From NCBI RefSeq assembly GCF_019844075.1, contig NZ_CP081964.1:3038001-3102000 (forward strand): DNA of 64,000 bases, given 5' to 3'. A program made the translations under genes and the position numbers. Position 1 is the first letter of the stretch. Each line of letters opens with the position of its first letter. The notes below the pieces were generated by a model. It was given only the letters and a program-made list of their open reading frames with translations. It did not search any database and had not been told where the DNA came from. Positions 8,145 to 15,754 of this stretch are shown one piece after another. The DNA is from Curtobacterium sp. TC1 (lineage in GTDB: Bacteria; Actinomycetota; Actinomycetes; Actinomycetales; Microbacteriaceae).

Positions 8145-8684
8145 ATGGGGGACCACAGAACGACTGCATCGGTGACCGGGGCGCTGCTCGCGCTGATCGT
8201 GCTGACGGGCTGCGCCGCCGAGAGCAGCACGGCCTCGAGCGGCCCGTCGACGAGCAGCGCACAGGCCGGCACCGCGACCGGAGCACCGACGGACGCCGCG
8301 GGGACGAACGCCGCATCCGGGGACGGCGCCGGCCCGGGCGGCGACAGCCCGCCGCAGTACGGGCTCAACAAACGGCACCACGACCGCACCGACCTGAGCG
8401 CGGAGTCGGCGGCAGCGCTCGACGTCGCACGTGCTCAGGTGGAGCGGGAGCTCGCCGCGCAGTCGACCCCGGTCCTGCAGCCGGCGGTCGAGGAGATCCT
8501 CGACGGCGTCGGGGCGCCGGACCGCTGGATCGTGACGACGCAGAGCGGTGAGAAGGTGCTGTTCGAGGCGCAGGTCGAGATGTCCGGTTGCCTGATCGGC
8601 GAGGTCCAGCGGGACGGCACGGCCGAGGTCACGACGGCTGGGTGGGTCCTCGACGGCGGATGCCACGCCCTCGACGGGCACTGA
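8145..8684 (+). CDS. Hypothetical secreted lipoprotein
   Basis: A 179-residue protein with a lipoprotein signal peptide: short N-region MGDHRTTASV, hydrophobic stretch ALLALIVL, and lipobox LTGC with the lipidated cysteine near residue 23. A serine/threonine/alanine-rich linker to about residue 70 is typical of exported actinobacterial lipoproteins. The folded part (LDVARAQVERELAAQSTPVLQPAVEEILDGVGAPDRW) has no family I recognise. I chose the second ATG because AGGA lies at good spacing before it and would overlap the first ATG. The 3' end runs into a 19-bp tandem repeat. Confidence 0.7.
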   Translation: MGDHRTTASVTGALLALIVLTGCAAESSTASSGPSTSSAQAGTATGAPTDAAGTNAASGDGAGPGGDSPPQYGLNKRHHDRTDLSAESAAALDVARAQVERELAAQSTPVLQPAVEEILDGVGAPDRWIVTTQSGEKVLFEAQVEMSGCLIGEVQRDGTAEVTTAGWVLDGGCHALDGH

Positions 8685-8766
8685 GCGATCCAACGGGCGC
8701 TGCGCGGTCCGACGGGCGCTGCGCGATCCAACGGGCACTGCGCGGTCCGACGGGCACTGCGCCCCG
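8672..8766. repeat. Five tandem 19-bp repeats
   Basis: Five consecutive 19-bp units, such as CGACGGGCGCTGCGCGATC and CAACGGGCACTGCGCGGTC, alternate in two variants, so the pattern also repeats every 38 bp. The first unit contains the last codons and TGA of the lipoprotein gene. The fifth is degraded and ends about 20 bp before the next start codon. Units can pair as GGGCGCTGCGC-type hairpins, which could end or slow transcription. Confidence 0.85.
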
Positions 8767-8786
8767 ACAGAACCTAATCTGGTCGG

Positions 8787-9149
8787 ATGCTCTCCCGACG
8801 CGACGCCGCCGTTCGACTCGACATCACCCTCGAGATGGCGACCCACCACGGAATCCCCTCGCGTCTCAGCGAAGCCGAACTCGACGCGATCGAACAGGAT
8901 CCGCCCGCGTGGCTCGTGCAGTCGCGAGCGAACCGCACGGGTGCCAAGAAGGTCTGGGTCCACCTCGAGTGCGTCGTCTGTGCGTTCGCCGAAGAAGCGC
9001 GGCCGAAGAAGTGGTGGCCCGCGTGGGACTACCTGATGTGCGACTACCACGAGCCGTACCAGGCGCCGGAACCGACCGCCGGGCTCACCCGACGAGAGGT
9101 CGAGGGCATCGGCAGCCGGTTCATCGCCCTCGTCGACGAGCGCCCGTGA
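8787..9149 (+). CDS. Hypothetical protein with Cys pair
   Basis: A 120-residue soluble protein. An N-terminal helical segment (AAVRLDITLEMATHHGIPSRLSEAELDAIEQDPPAWLVQSRANR) resembles a small helix-turn-helix or recognition helix bundle. It is followed by KVWVHLECVVCAFAEEARPKKWWPAWDYLMCDYH, in which Cys-x-x-Cys and a later Cys/His could bind a metal. No named family is recognised. The gene follows the 19-bp tandem repeats by only 20 bp. Confidence 0.65.
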   Translation: MLSRRDAAVRLDITLEMATHHGIPSRLSEAELDAIEQDPPAWLVQSRANRTGAKKVWVHLECVVCAFAEEARPKKWWPAWDYLMCDYHEPYQAPEPTAGLTRREVEGIGSRFIALVDERP

Positions 9150-9210
9150 CCGAGCGCTTCGAGCGCCCCTGACTGACAACCCCACCGCGCCCACTGGGTA
9201 CGGTCCACCC

Positions 9211-10686
9211 ATGCCCACCGAACGTCGTCGCCTGGTCCTGCCCGGCCAGTACGGTCCTGCGTTCGACGACGGCGGCCCGGCCCTCGTCGTCGAGGCACGC
9301 GAGTTCTTCACCGCCCGCCCCGTCCACCGGGCGAAGGCCCACCTCTGGCTGAGTGCCCTGCGCCACCGCGTCCACGAACTCGGTGACCGTGCCGAGCACG
9401 TCCAGGTCGACACCCTCCGCGAAGCGTTGACCGGCCGCGACGACCTCGAGGCGATCGACCCGCCGTCCCGCACCCTCCGCGCGCAGGTCCGGCACTGGGG
9501 CCGGGACACCGTGATCCTGCCCAGCCGCGGGTTCGTCACCGACGAGGACGAGTTCGCGGAGTGGGCGGCCCAGGGCACGGGTCGGTTCCGCATGGAGGAC
9601 CACTACGAGCGTGTCCGGCGCCGCGAGGGCTGGTTGCTGCGCGACGGCAAGCCGATCGGCGGGAAGTTCAGCCTCGACGACCAGAACCGCGAGCCGCCGC
9701 CGAAGGGTGCGACGACCCTCGGGCTGCCCGAGCCGTGGTGGCCGGACGAGGACGACATCGACGAGCAGGTCCGGCACGACCTGGACCGGTGGGAGCGGGA
9801 CGGCACGGCGCGGTTCGTCGGCCGCGACGACACCCGTCGCTTCGCGGTGACGGCGGACGAGGCACAGCGTGCGCTCGACGACTTCGTCGCGGTGCGCCTC
9901 GGCGACTTCGGTCCGTTCGAGGACGCCACGTTGACGAACGACTGGACGATGGCGCACTCGCTCCTCAGCGTGCCGATGAACCTCGGGGTGCTCGATCCAC
10001 GTCAGGCGATCGACGCCGCCCTCGAAGCGCACCGCACCGAGGCCGCACCGCTCGCCAGCGTCGAGGGCTTCGTCCGTCAGGTCGCCGGCTGGCGCGACTA
10101 CGTCTGGCACCTCTACTGGTGGTTCGGCGACGACTACGGCGCATCGGAGAACGCCCTCGGCGCGCACGGACGGCTGCCCGGCTGGTGGCAGGACCTCGAC
10201 GCGTCCGAGGTCGAGGCAGTCTGCGTGCGGACCGCGATCGAGGGCCTGCACGACCACGGCTGGCTGCACCACATCCAGCGCCTCATGGTGCTCGGCAACT
10301 GGGCACTGCAGCGCGGCTACGACCCGGTGCACCTGACGGAGTGGTTCACCGACGTGTTCGTCGACGGCACCGACTGGGTGATGCCCGCGAACATCATCGG
10401 CATGTCCCAGCACGCCGACGGCGGGATGGTCGCCACCAAGCCGTACACGTCGGGCGGCCGCTACATCGACCGGATGTCGGACCACTGCGGGGGCTGCCGG
10501 TTCGACCCGACGAAGCGGGTCGGCGACGACGCGTGCCCGTTCACGGCCGGGTACTGGGCGTTCCTGTCGCGCGTCGAACCGGCGCTCCGCGACAACCACC
10601 GGATGGCCCGTCCGCTGCAGCAGATGCGGTCGCTGGCAGACCTCGACGAGGTCGTCGCGCAGGAGGCTCGTCGCACCACGCCGTGA
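9211..10686 (+). CDS. Iron-sulfur photolyase/cryptochrome (FeS-BCP type)
   Basis: A 491-residue cryptochrome/photolyase-related flavoprotein of the group whose characterised members (PhrB, CryB) repair (6-4) UV photoproducts using FAD and a [4Fe-4S] cluster. The four cluster cysteines are visible: Cys338 in EAVCVRTAI, Cys426 and Cys429 in SDHCGGCRFDP, and Cys442 in DACPF. Further family marks are FRMEDHYERVRRREG, GKFSLDDQNREPPP, VEGFVRQVAGWRDYVWHLYW and the FAD-pocket stretch NWALQRGYDPVHLTEWFTDVFVDGTDWVMPANIIGMSQHADGG (listed here as one region, residues about 365-410). Length is normal for the group. The start at ATG 9211 fits MPTERRRLVLPGQYGPAF, the usual N terminus of this type. Confidence 0.93.
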   Translation: MPTERRRLVLPGQYGPAFDDGGPALVVEAREFFTARPVHRAKAHLWLSALRHRVHELGDRAEHVQVDTLREALTGRDDLEAIDPPSRTLRAQVRHWGRDTVILPSRGFVTDEDEFAEWAAQGTGRFRMEDHYERVRRREGWLLRDGKPIGGKFSLDDQNREPPPKGATTLGLPEPWWPDEDDIDEQVRHDLDRWERDGTARFVGRDDTRRFAVTADEAQRALDDFVAVRLGDFGPFEDATLTNDWTMAHSLLSVPMNLGVLDPRQAIDAALEAHRTEAAPLASVEGFVRQVAGWRDYVWHLYWWFGDDYGASENALGAHGRLPGWWQDLDASEVEAVCVRTAIEGLHDHGWLHHIQRLMVLGNWALQRGYDPVHLTEWFTDVFVDGTDWVMPANIIGMSQHADGGMVATKPYTSGGRYIDRMSDHCGGCRFDPTKRVGDDACPFTAGYWAFLSRVEPALRDNHRMARPLQQMRSLADLDEVVAQEARRTTP

Positions 10687-10715
10687 CGTCACCCGGTCCC
10701 GATAGGGTCGTGAGC

Positions 10716-12035
10716 GTGAGCAACGAGGCATTCGACGACCGCTACGAGCTGCGCGAGTTCGCGCCCGGGACGGATGACGAGGGGGCGCCGAACGCCGAGA
10801 CGGCTGCGTGGATGCAGGCCGTCGGCCTCGGCTTCCACGAAGCCGATCCCGACGCCGAGGGCGCAGCGCGCATGGCGTCCCACTTCATCGCCGACGAAGA
10901 GACCTTCCTGGGCGTCTACGTCCGGAACCCCTTCCCCGGTTCCGTCGACGAGACCTGGCCCGCAGGCACCTTCACGTGGTTCCGCAAGGCGCTGAGCTGG
11001 GGCGACGGGTCGTCCGTCGACACGCAGGCCATCTCCGCGGTCACGGTCCGGCCCACCGAGCGTCGCCGCGGCATCCTGCGCCGCATGATGACGCACGCGC
11101 TCGAGCGCGGTGTCGCCGAGGGCTACGCCGTGGCGTCCCTGACCGCGTCCGAGGGCACGATCTACCGCCGCTTCGGCTTCGGCAGCGCGATCCGCGAGCG
11201 CGCGGTGCGCGTGCGTCGCGAACGCGCGCTCCCCCTCCTCGCCCCGACGTCGGGCTCGGTGTCCGTCGTCACGCCGCAGTGGCTCGCCGACGGCCCCGGC
11301 AAGGCGGTCTTCGAGCGCTTCCACACCCGCACGCCCGGCTCGATGGTCCGCAACGCCGGCACCTGGCCGATCGTCTTCGGGCTGCTCGGCAACGACGGCC
11401 AGAAGGCGAAGGACGTCCGTGCGGCGGTGCACCGTGCCGACGGCTCCGACGAGGTCGACGGCTACGTCACCTGGCGTGTCAAGGAGGACCGGGGTTCCGA
11501 CACCGCACTCGAGATCGTCGACCTGGTCTACGCGAACGACCAGGCGTACACGGCGCTGTGGGAGTTCCTGCTGTCGATCGACCTGAACGACGTCGTGAAG
11601 TACAACCGCTCGCGGCTCGACGACCCGATCGTCGCGGCCCTCGGCGACAACCGTGCCTACGACGTCGACCACGAAGAGGACCACGTCTGGCTGCGCGTCC
11701 TCGACGTGGCCGCGGTGCTCGAGTCGCGGCCGTTCGCCGTCGACGGCTCGCTGACACTCGCGGTCACCGATGCGCTCGGCCACACGACCGGCACGTACCG
11801 GCTGGACGTCCAGGAGGCCCGTGGCAGCGTCACGCGCATCGCCGACGACGCCGACGCGGCCGGTTCCGACGTCCAGCTCGACGTGGCAGAGCTCGGTGCG
11901 CTGCTCATCGGGTCGGTCTCGCCCGTCACCCTGGCGGCCGCCGGCCTGGTCCGCGCTGCGGATCCTGCGTCGGTCGAGCTGCTGCGCGCGATGCTGCTCC
12001 CGCCCCGGACCCCGCACGGCATCACCTACTTCTGA
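10716..12035 (+). CDS. Eis-like GNAT acetyltransferase
   Basis: About 439 residues with two tandem GNAT-like domains and a C-terminal SCP2-like domain, the architecture of the enhanced-intracellular-survival (Eis) family. Its characterised members acetylate amines including aminoglycosides at several positions. Visible marks are ISAVTVRPTERRRGILRRMMTHAL (acetyl-CoA loop), SEGTIYRRFGFGSA (motif B), and the C-terminal LTLAVTDALGHTTGTYRLDV leading to a free carboxylate end GITYF, which in the family is part of catalysis. I start at the second GTG because AGGG lies eight bases upstream. The stop shares one base with the next start (TGATG), so translation is probably coupled. Confidence 0.88.
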   Translation: MSNEAFDDRYELREFAPGTDDEGAPNAETAAWMQAVGLGFHEADPDAEGAARMASHFIADEETFLGVYVRNPFPGSVDETWPAGTFTWFRKALSWGDGSSVDTQAISAVTVRPTERRRGILRRMMTHALERGVAEGYAVASLTASEGTIYRRFGFGSAIRERAVRVRRERALPLLAPTSGSVSVVTPQWLADGPGKAVFERFHTRTPGSMVRNAGTWPIVFGLLGNDGQKAKDVRAAVHRADGSDEVDGYVTWRVKEDRGSDTALEIVDLVYANDQAYTALWEFLLSIDLNDVVKYNRSRLDDPIVAALGDNRAYDVDHEEDHVWLRVLDVAAVLESRPFAVDGSLTLAVTDALGHTTGTYRLDVQEARGSVTRIADDADAAGSDVQLDVAELGALLIGSVSPVTLAAAGLVRAADPASVELLRAMLLPPRTPHGITYF

Positions 12036-12361
12036 TGGACGTCCAGGACCTGAGCGACGAGGTCGAGGCCGTCTCCGCGTTCTACGCCGAGCGGCACGGC
12101 ATCGACCGCACCGACGAGTGGTTCGTCCTGAAGCTCGGCGAAGAGGTGGGTGAACTCACGCAGGCGTTCCTCGCGCGCTCGGGTCAGGCTCGGCGCAAGG
12201 GCCGCACGGACGACGAGATCGAGCAGGGTTTCCGGGACGAGATCGCGGACGTCCTCGCGCAGGTCCTGCTCATCGCGCGGCACTTCGACGTCCCGCTCGA
12301 TGCCGCTGTTCGTGAGAAGTGGGCGAAGTGGCACCCCGATCGGCTGGCGGCGGAAGGTTGA
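12035..12361 (+). CDS. MazG-like nucleotide pyrophosphohydrolase
   Basis: A 108-residue all-alpha NTP pyrophosphohydrolase-like protein. WFVLKLGEEVGELTQAFLA holds the EExxE-type first metal-binding helix. GFRDEIADVLAQVLLIARHF holds the second, ExxD. Together these place a magnesium ion for hydrolysing nucleoside triphosphates or similar compounds. The length is that of a single-domain MazG-like or phosphoribosyl-ATP pyrophosphatase-like protein. It overlaps the Eis-like gene by one base and is probably translated from the same message. Confidence 0.85.
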   Translation: MDVQDLSDEVEAVSAFYAERHGIDRTDEWFVLKLGEEVGELTQAFLARSGQARRKGRTDDEIEQGFRDEIADVLAQVLLIARHFDVPLDAAVREKWAKWHPDRLAAEG

Positions 12362-12468
12362 GCAGGGCCACGGAGCCGCTGGCACGCGCACGGCAGGTGG
12401 TGTCGGCGGTGGCGAGCCGGACACTGCGCCCAGCGCTCGTAGATCGCGTTCAGCTCGACGAGCGGACC

Positions 12469-12834
12469 ATGTCCGCGGTCAGCGCGTTCGACTGGCTGGA
12501 TGTGGACGGACCCGATGTGGCGCTGCTCGGCCGTACAGCGCAGGATCTGCAGCGTCTGCAGGCGCCGGCCGCGCTCCTGGAGTTCGACCGGATCCACCGG
12601 ATGCCCGTGAAGGACGACGAGCGGCTCCCGCTGTCGACGCGCATCGTCGAGTTGGTGTTCGAGCGACTCGGATCGTCACGCCCCGTCAGCGAGGCGGTGC
12701 TGAACGCCGCCATCGCGATGTTCTGCGAGGACGTCGCGATCGTCCGACGTGACGCCGTCGACCTCGGTGTGGTCGATCGGACCGACGACGGCTCGTCCTA
12801 CCGGTACGTGGCGGCGGGCTTCCGCACGGCGTAG
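12469..12834 (+). CDS. DUF2087 domain protein
   Basis: About 121 residues ending in a DUF2087-like domain: FDRIHRMPVKDDERLPLSTRIVELVFERL, then PVSEAVLNAAIAMFCEDVAIVRRDAVDLGVVDRTDDGSSYRYV. This winged-helix-like domain is often linked to transcriptional regulators, so a DNA- or RNA-related role is possible. The start is uncertain: ATG 12469 gives MSAVSAFDWL. A TTG at 12358 overlapping the MazG-like stop, with GGAAGG just before it, would add 37 residues. The stop lies about 10 bp before the next gene. Confidence 0.65.
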   Translation: MSAVSAFDWLDVDGPDVALLGRTAQDLQRLQAPAALLEFDRIHRMPVKDDERLPLSTRIVELVFERLGSSRPVSEAVLNAAIAMFCEDVAIVRRDAVDLGVVDRTDDGSSYRYVAAGFRTA

Positions 12835-12844
12835 CCTCCGCGCC

Positions 12845-13822
12845 ATGAGCGACGACGCGGTGGTCGAGTGGCTGCTCGACTCGGACCCGGCGGTCCGGTG
12901 GCAGGTCGAGCGGGACCTGGCAGGTGCGCCGCCGTCGGTGTGGCAGCAGACCCGGGGCCGGGTCGCGACCGAGGGCCTCGGGGCGGCGATGCTCGCGCAC
13001 CAGGACTCCGACGGGCAGTGGGCCGGTGGCGCGTACTTCCCGGCGGACTTCGACTTCGACGGTCCCGAGGCGGACGAGCCCGGACAGCCCTACACGGCGA
13101 CGACCTGGTCGCTGAACGCCCTGCGCGACTGGGGGCTCGATCCGGCGGTCCTCGGGGACACGGCTGCACGCCTCGCGACGAACAGCCGTTGGGAGTACGA
13201 GGACCTGCCCTACTGGAGCGGCGAGGTCGACTGCTGCATCAACGCGTTCACCCTGGCGAACGGTGCGTGGCTCGGTGCCGACGTCGGTCAGCTGGCGGCG
13301 TGGTTCCTCGATCACCAGCTCGACGACGGCGGGTGGAACTGCGAGTGGATCGAGGGGTCGACCGTGTCGTCGTTCCACTCGACCCTCAACGTCATCGACG
13401 GGCTGCTGCAGCACGAGCAGCTGACCCGTGGCACCCACCCCCGCGCGACGGAGCTCCGTGCGGCTCGACACCGCGGCGCCGAGTACCTGCTCGAGCGTCG
13501 ACTGCTGTTCCGGAAGCACGACGGCGAACTCGTCGGGCCGTGGGCGACCCGGTTCGCGTACCCGCTGCGCTGGATCTACTCGGCGCTGCGGGTGACCGAT
13601 CACCTGCGGGCTGCCGCGCTGCAGGACGGCACCGCGCCGGACCCCCGGGCAGCCGAGGCGGTCGAGGTCGTCCGCGCCGCCAGGAACGCCGACGGGCGGT
13701 GGACGCAGGGCGCTCGGCCGCCGGGTCCGCAGTGGTTCGAGGTCGACGTCCCCGAGGGCGAGCCGTCGAAGTGGCTCACGCTGTACGGCACCCGCGTGCT
13801 GCGCTGGTGGGACGCCGCCTGA
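12845..13822 (+). CDS. Squalene cyclase-fold protein
   Basis: A 325-residue protein with alpha/alpha-barrel repeats of the prenyltransferase/squalene-cyclase fold: MLAHQDSDGQWAGGAYFP, AWFLDHQLDDGGWNCEWIEG and VVRAARNADGRWTQGARPPG are QW-like repeats. I do not see the DxDD catalytic motif of true cyclases, and the protein is about half their length, so it is probably not a terpene cyclase. Proteins like this are often annotated only by fold. It begins 10 bp after the DUF2087 gene and may be its partner in one transcript. The next operon to the right converges with it, two bases apart. Confidence 0.75.
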   Translation: MSDDAVVEWLLDSDPAVRWQVERDLAGAPPSVWQQTRGRVATEGLGAAMLAHQDSDGQWAGGAYFPADFDFDGPEADEPGQPYTATTWSLNALRDWGLDPAVLGDTAARLATNSRWEYEDLPYWSGEVDCCINAFTLANGAWLGADVGQLAAWFLDHQLDDGGWNCEWIEGSTVSSFHSTLNVIDGLLQHEQLTRGTHPRATELRAARHRGAEYLLERRLLFRKHDGELVGPWATRFAYPLRWIYSALRVTDHLRAAALQDGTAPDPRAAEAVEVVRAARNADGRWTQGARPPGPQWFEVDVPEGEPSKWLTLYGTRVLRWWDAA

Positions 13823-13823
13823 G

Positions 13824-14822
13824 CTACGCCCGGCGCCGCACCCGCGGGTCGACGAACGCGTAGACCACGTCGACGATCACGTTCGCGGTGACGATCAACA
13901 GCGCCGAGAACAGCGTGAAGCCGACGACGACCTGCAGGTCGAGCGTGTGCACGGCATCGATGAGCAGCGCGCCCAGGCCCTGCATCGAGAACACCTTCTC
14001 GGTGATGACCGCACCGCCGAGCAGCGACCCGAGGTCGAGCCCGAACAGCGTCACCACCGGCAGGATCGCGGTGCGGAGTCCGTGCCGCACGACGACCTGG
14101 CGCTCCCGCAGGCCCTTGGCCCGAGCGGTCCGTACGAAGTCCTGCGACATCGACTCGAGCATCTCGCCACGGGTCAGTCGGGCGTAGATCGCGGCGCTGA
14201 TGAACGCGAGCACGCACCACGGCAGGATCAGGTGCGTGAACCAGCCGACGGGGTCGTCGGCGAACGCGACGTACCCGCTCGTCGGCAGGATGCCGAGCAC
14301 GAACCCGAACAGCAGGATGCCGAGCAGCCCGATCAGGTACGCGGGCGACGAGACCCCGGCGACGGCGACGGTCATCACGGCCCGGTCGACGAAGGTGCCA
14401 CGGCGGAGCGCTGAGACCGTGCCACCGAACACCCCGGCGACGAGCCAGAGCACGGCGGCACCGACGGCGATCGACGCGGTGACGGGCAGGCGGGACAGGA
14501 TCAGTTCGGTGACGCTCTCGTGCAGCTGGAACGAGTACCCGAAGCACGGTGCGGCGCAGGTGATCACGGACGCTCCGCTGCCGAACGTGCGGCCGGTGAA
14601 GATCCCCGCCAGGTAGGCGCCGAACTGCGCCAGCCAGGGCTTGTCCGTCCCCAGGAACGCCTGGACCTCGCGGAGCCGGTCCGGCGTGCAGGGCTTGTCG
14701 CAGATCGCGCGCGCGGGGTTCGTCGGCAGCAGCATGAACAGCGCGTAGGTGATCGCCGCGACGACGAGCAGCACGACGGCAGCACCCAGGATGCGGATCG
14801 CGATGAAGCGGAAGGTGCTCAT
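13824..14822 (-). CDS. ABC transporter permease, DppB type
   Basis: A 332-residue membrane subunit of a dipeptide/oligopeptide/nickel-type ABC importer. The N-terminal helix IAIRILGAAVVLLVVAAITYALFMLLP is classic for this family. About six helices are visible, and the EAA loop that contacts the ATPase is present as DFVRTARAKGLRERQVVVRHGLRTAILPV. It is the last gene of the operon and overlaps the DppC-type permease gene by four bases (ATGA). It is oddly rich in cysteine in the first outside loop (ICDKPC and VITCAAPC), perhaps disulfide-bonded. Confidence 0.93.
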   Translation of the reverse strand: MSTFRFIAIRILGAAVVLLVVAAITYALFMLLPTNPARAICDKPCTPDRLREVQAFLGTDKPWLAQFGAYLAGIFTGRTFGSGASVITCAAPCFGYSFQLHESVTELILSRLPVTASIAVGAAVLWLVAGVFGGTVSALRRGTFVDRAVMTVAVAGVSSPAYLIGLLGILLFGFVLGILPTSGYVAFADDPVGWFTHLILPWCVLAFISAAIYARLTRGEMLESMSQDFVRTARAKGLRERQVVVRHGLRTAILPVVTLFGLDLGSLLGGAVITEKVFSMQGLGALLIDAVHTLDLQVVVGFTLFSALLIVTANVIVDVVYAFVDPRVRRRA

Positions 14823-15754
14823 CGGCGTGCTCCCCTCGGGTCGAGTGCGTCCCGCAGGGCGTCGCCGAGCACGTTGAACGCGAGGGTGATGAGGAACAGG
14901 GCCACTCCGGGGAACACGAGGTACATGGGGTCGGTCTGCACCCAACCGACGGCGTCGCCGATGCTGCGGCCCCACGACGGCGTCGGCGGGGTCACACCGA
15001 CGGCCAGGAACGACAGGGCGGCCTCGGCGCCGATCATCGACGGGATCGAGATCGTCGCGTAGACGGTGATCGTCGCCGCCAGGTTCGGCAGCAGCTGCGT
15101 GCGGATGACGTGCCACCGGCCCGCGCCCATCGCCGTGGAGGCGACGACGTAGTTCCGGCTCACGAGTGACAGCGTCTGACCGCGGACCACGCGGGCCACG
15201 GACGGCCAGCCGAAGAAGCCGATGACCAGCACGACCAGGACGGGCTTCGGGAACGACGTCGGCACGATCGCGGTCAGGGCGATCATGAAGACGAGCGACG
15301 GGAAGCCGAAGATCACGTCGACCACGCGGGAGAGCACGCGGTCGTACCAGCCGCCGAAGAAGCCGGTGGTGACGCCGACGAGCACGCCGATCACGATCGA
15401 CACAAGGGTCGCGGCGAGCCCGATGCCGAGCGACGTCCGCGCGCCGTAGGTCACGATCGCGAACAGGTCGCGTCCGGTCAGCGGCTCGACGCCGAACCAG
15501 TGCTCGCCGCTGATCCCGCCGCCGAAGCCCTTGGGCGCGCCGAACGAGTTGAGCGCGTCGATGTCGTACCCGTACGGGTCCTGCCCGGTGACGGCACTGA
15601 TGAGCGGCGCCGCGACGGCGACCACGAGGAACACCACGATGACGACGGCCGACGTCACGGCCCAGCGGTCCTGCCGGACCCGGCGCACCACGGCGCGGAA
15701 GCCGGTCGCGCGTCCGGACGACGCCACGGGGCGCTCGACGACGTTGGCGGTCAC
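14819..15754 (-). CDS. ABC transporter permease, DppC type
   Basis: A 311-residue partner permease. A cytoplasmic N terminus leads to helix VTSAVVIVVFLVVAVAAPLI, the HWFGVEPLTGRDLFAIVTYGARTSLGIGLAATLVSIVIGVLVG signature of DppC/OppC proteins (residues about 85-130), and the ATPase-contact loop YVVASTAMGAGRWHVIRTQLLPNL. It starts at a GTG overlapping the stop of the ATPase gene by four bases (GTGA) and overlaps the DppB gene by four bases, so the subunits are translationally coupled. Confidence 0.93.
   Translation of the reverse strand: MTANVVERPVASSGRATGFRAVVRRVRQDRWAVTSAVVIVVFLVVAVAAPLISAVTGQDPYGYDIDALNSFGAPKGFGGGISGEHWFGVEPLTGRDLFAIVTYGARTSLGIGLAATLVSIVIGVLVGVTTGFFGGWYDRVLSRVVDVIFGFPSLVFMIALTAIVPTSFPKPVLVVLVIGFFGWPSVARVVRGQTLSLVSRNYVVASTAMGAGRWHVIRTQLLPNLAATITVYATISIPSMIGAEAALSFLAVGVTPPTPSWGRSIGDAVGWVQTDPMYLVFPGVALFLITLAFNVLGDALRDALDPRGARR

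Noticed and set aside
8672..8766. 19-bp repeats as a CRISPR or origin iteron
   Set aside because: No spacers, and no replication gene or AT-rich region nearby.
7884..9593. Minus-strand open frame of 569 residues
   Set aside because: It is antisense to the lipoprotein gene and the Cys-pair protein gene and overlaps the photolyase start. Only a short left end is slightly protein-like.
12845..13822. Terpene cyclase function
   Set aside because: The fold repeats are present, but the DxDD or DDxxD catalytic motif is not, and the length is about half that of squalene-hopene cyclases.
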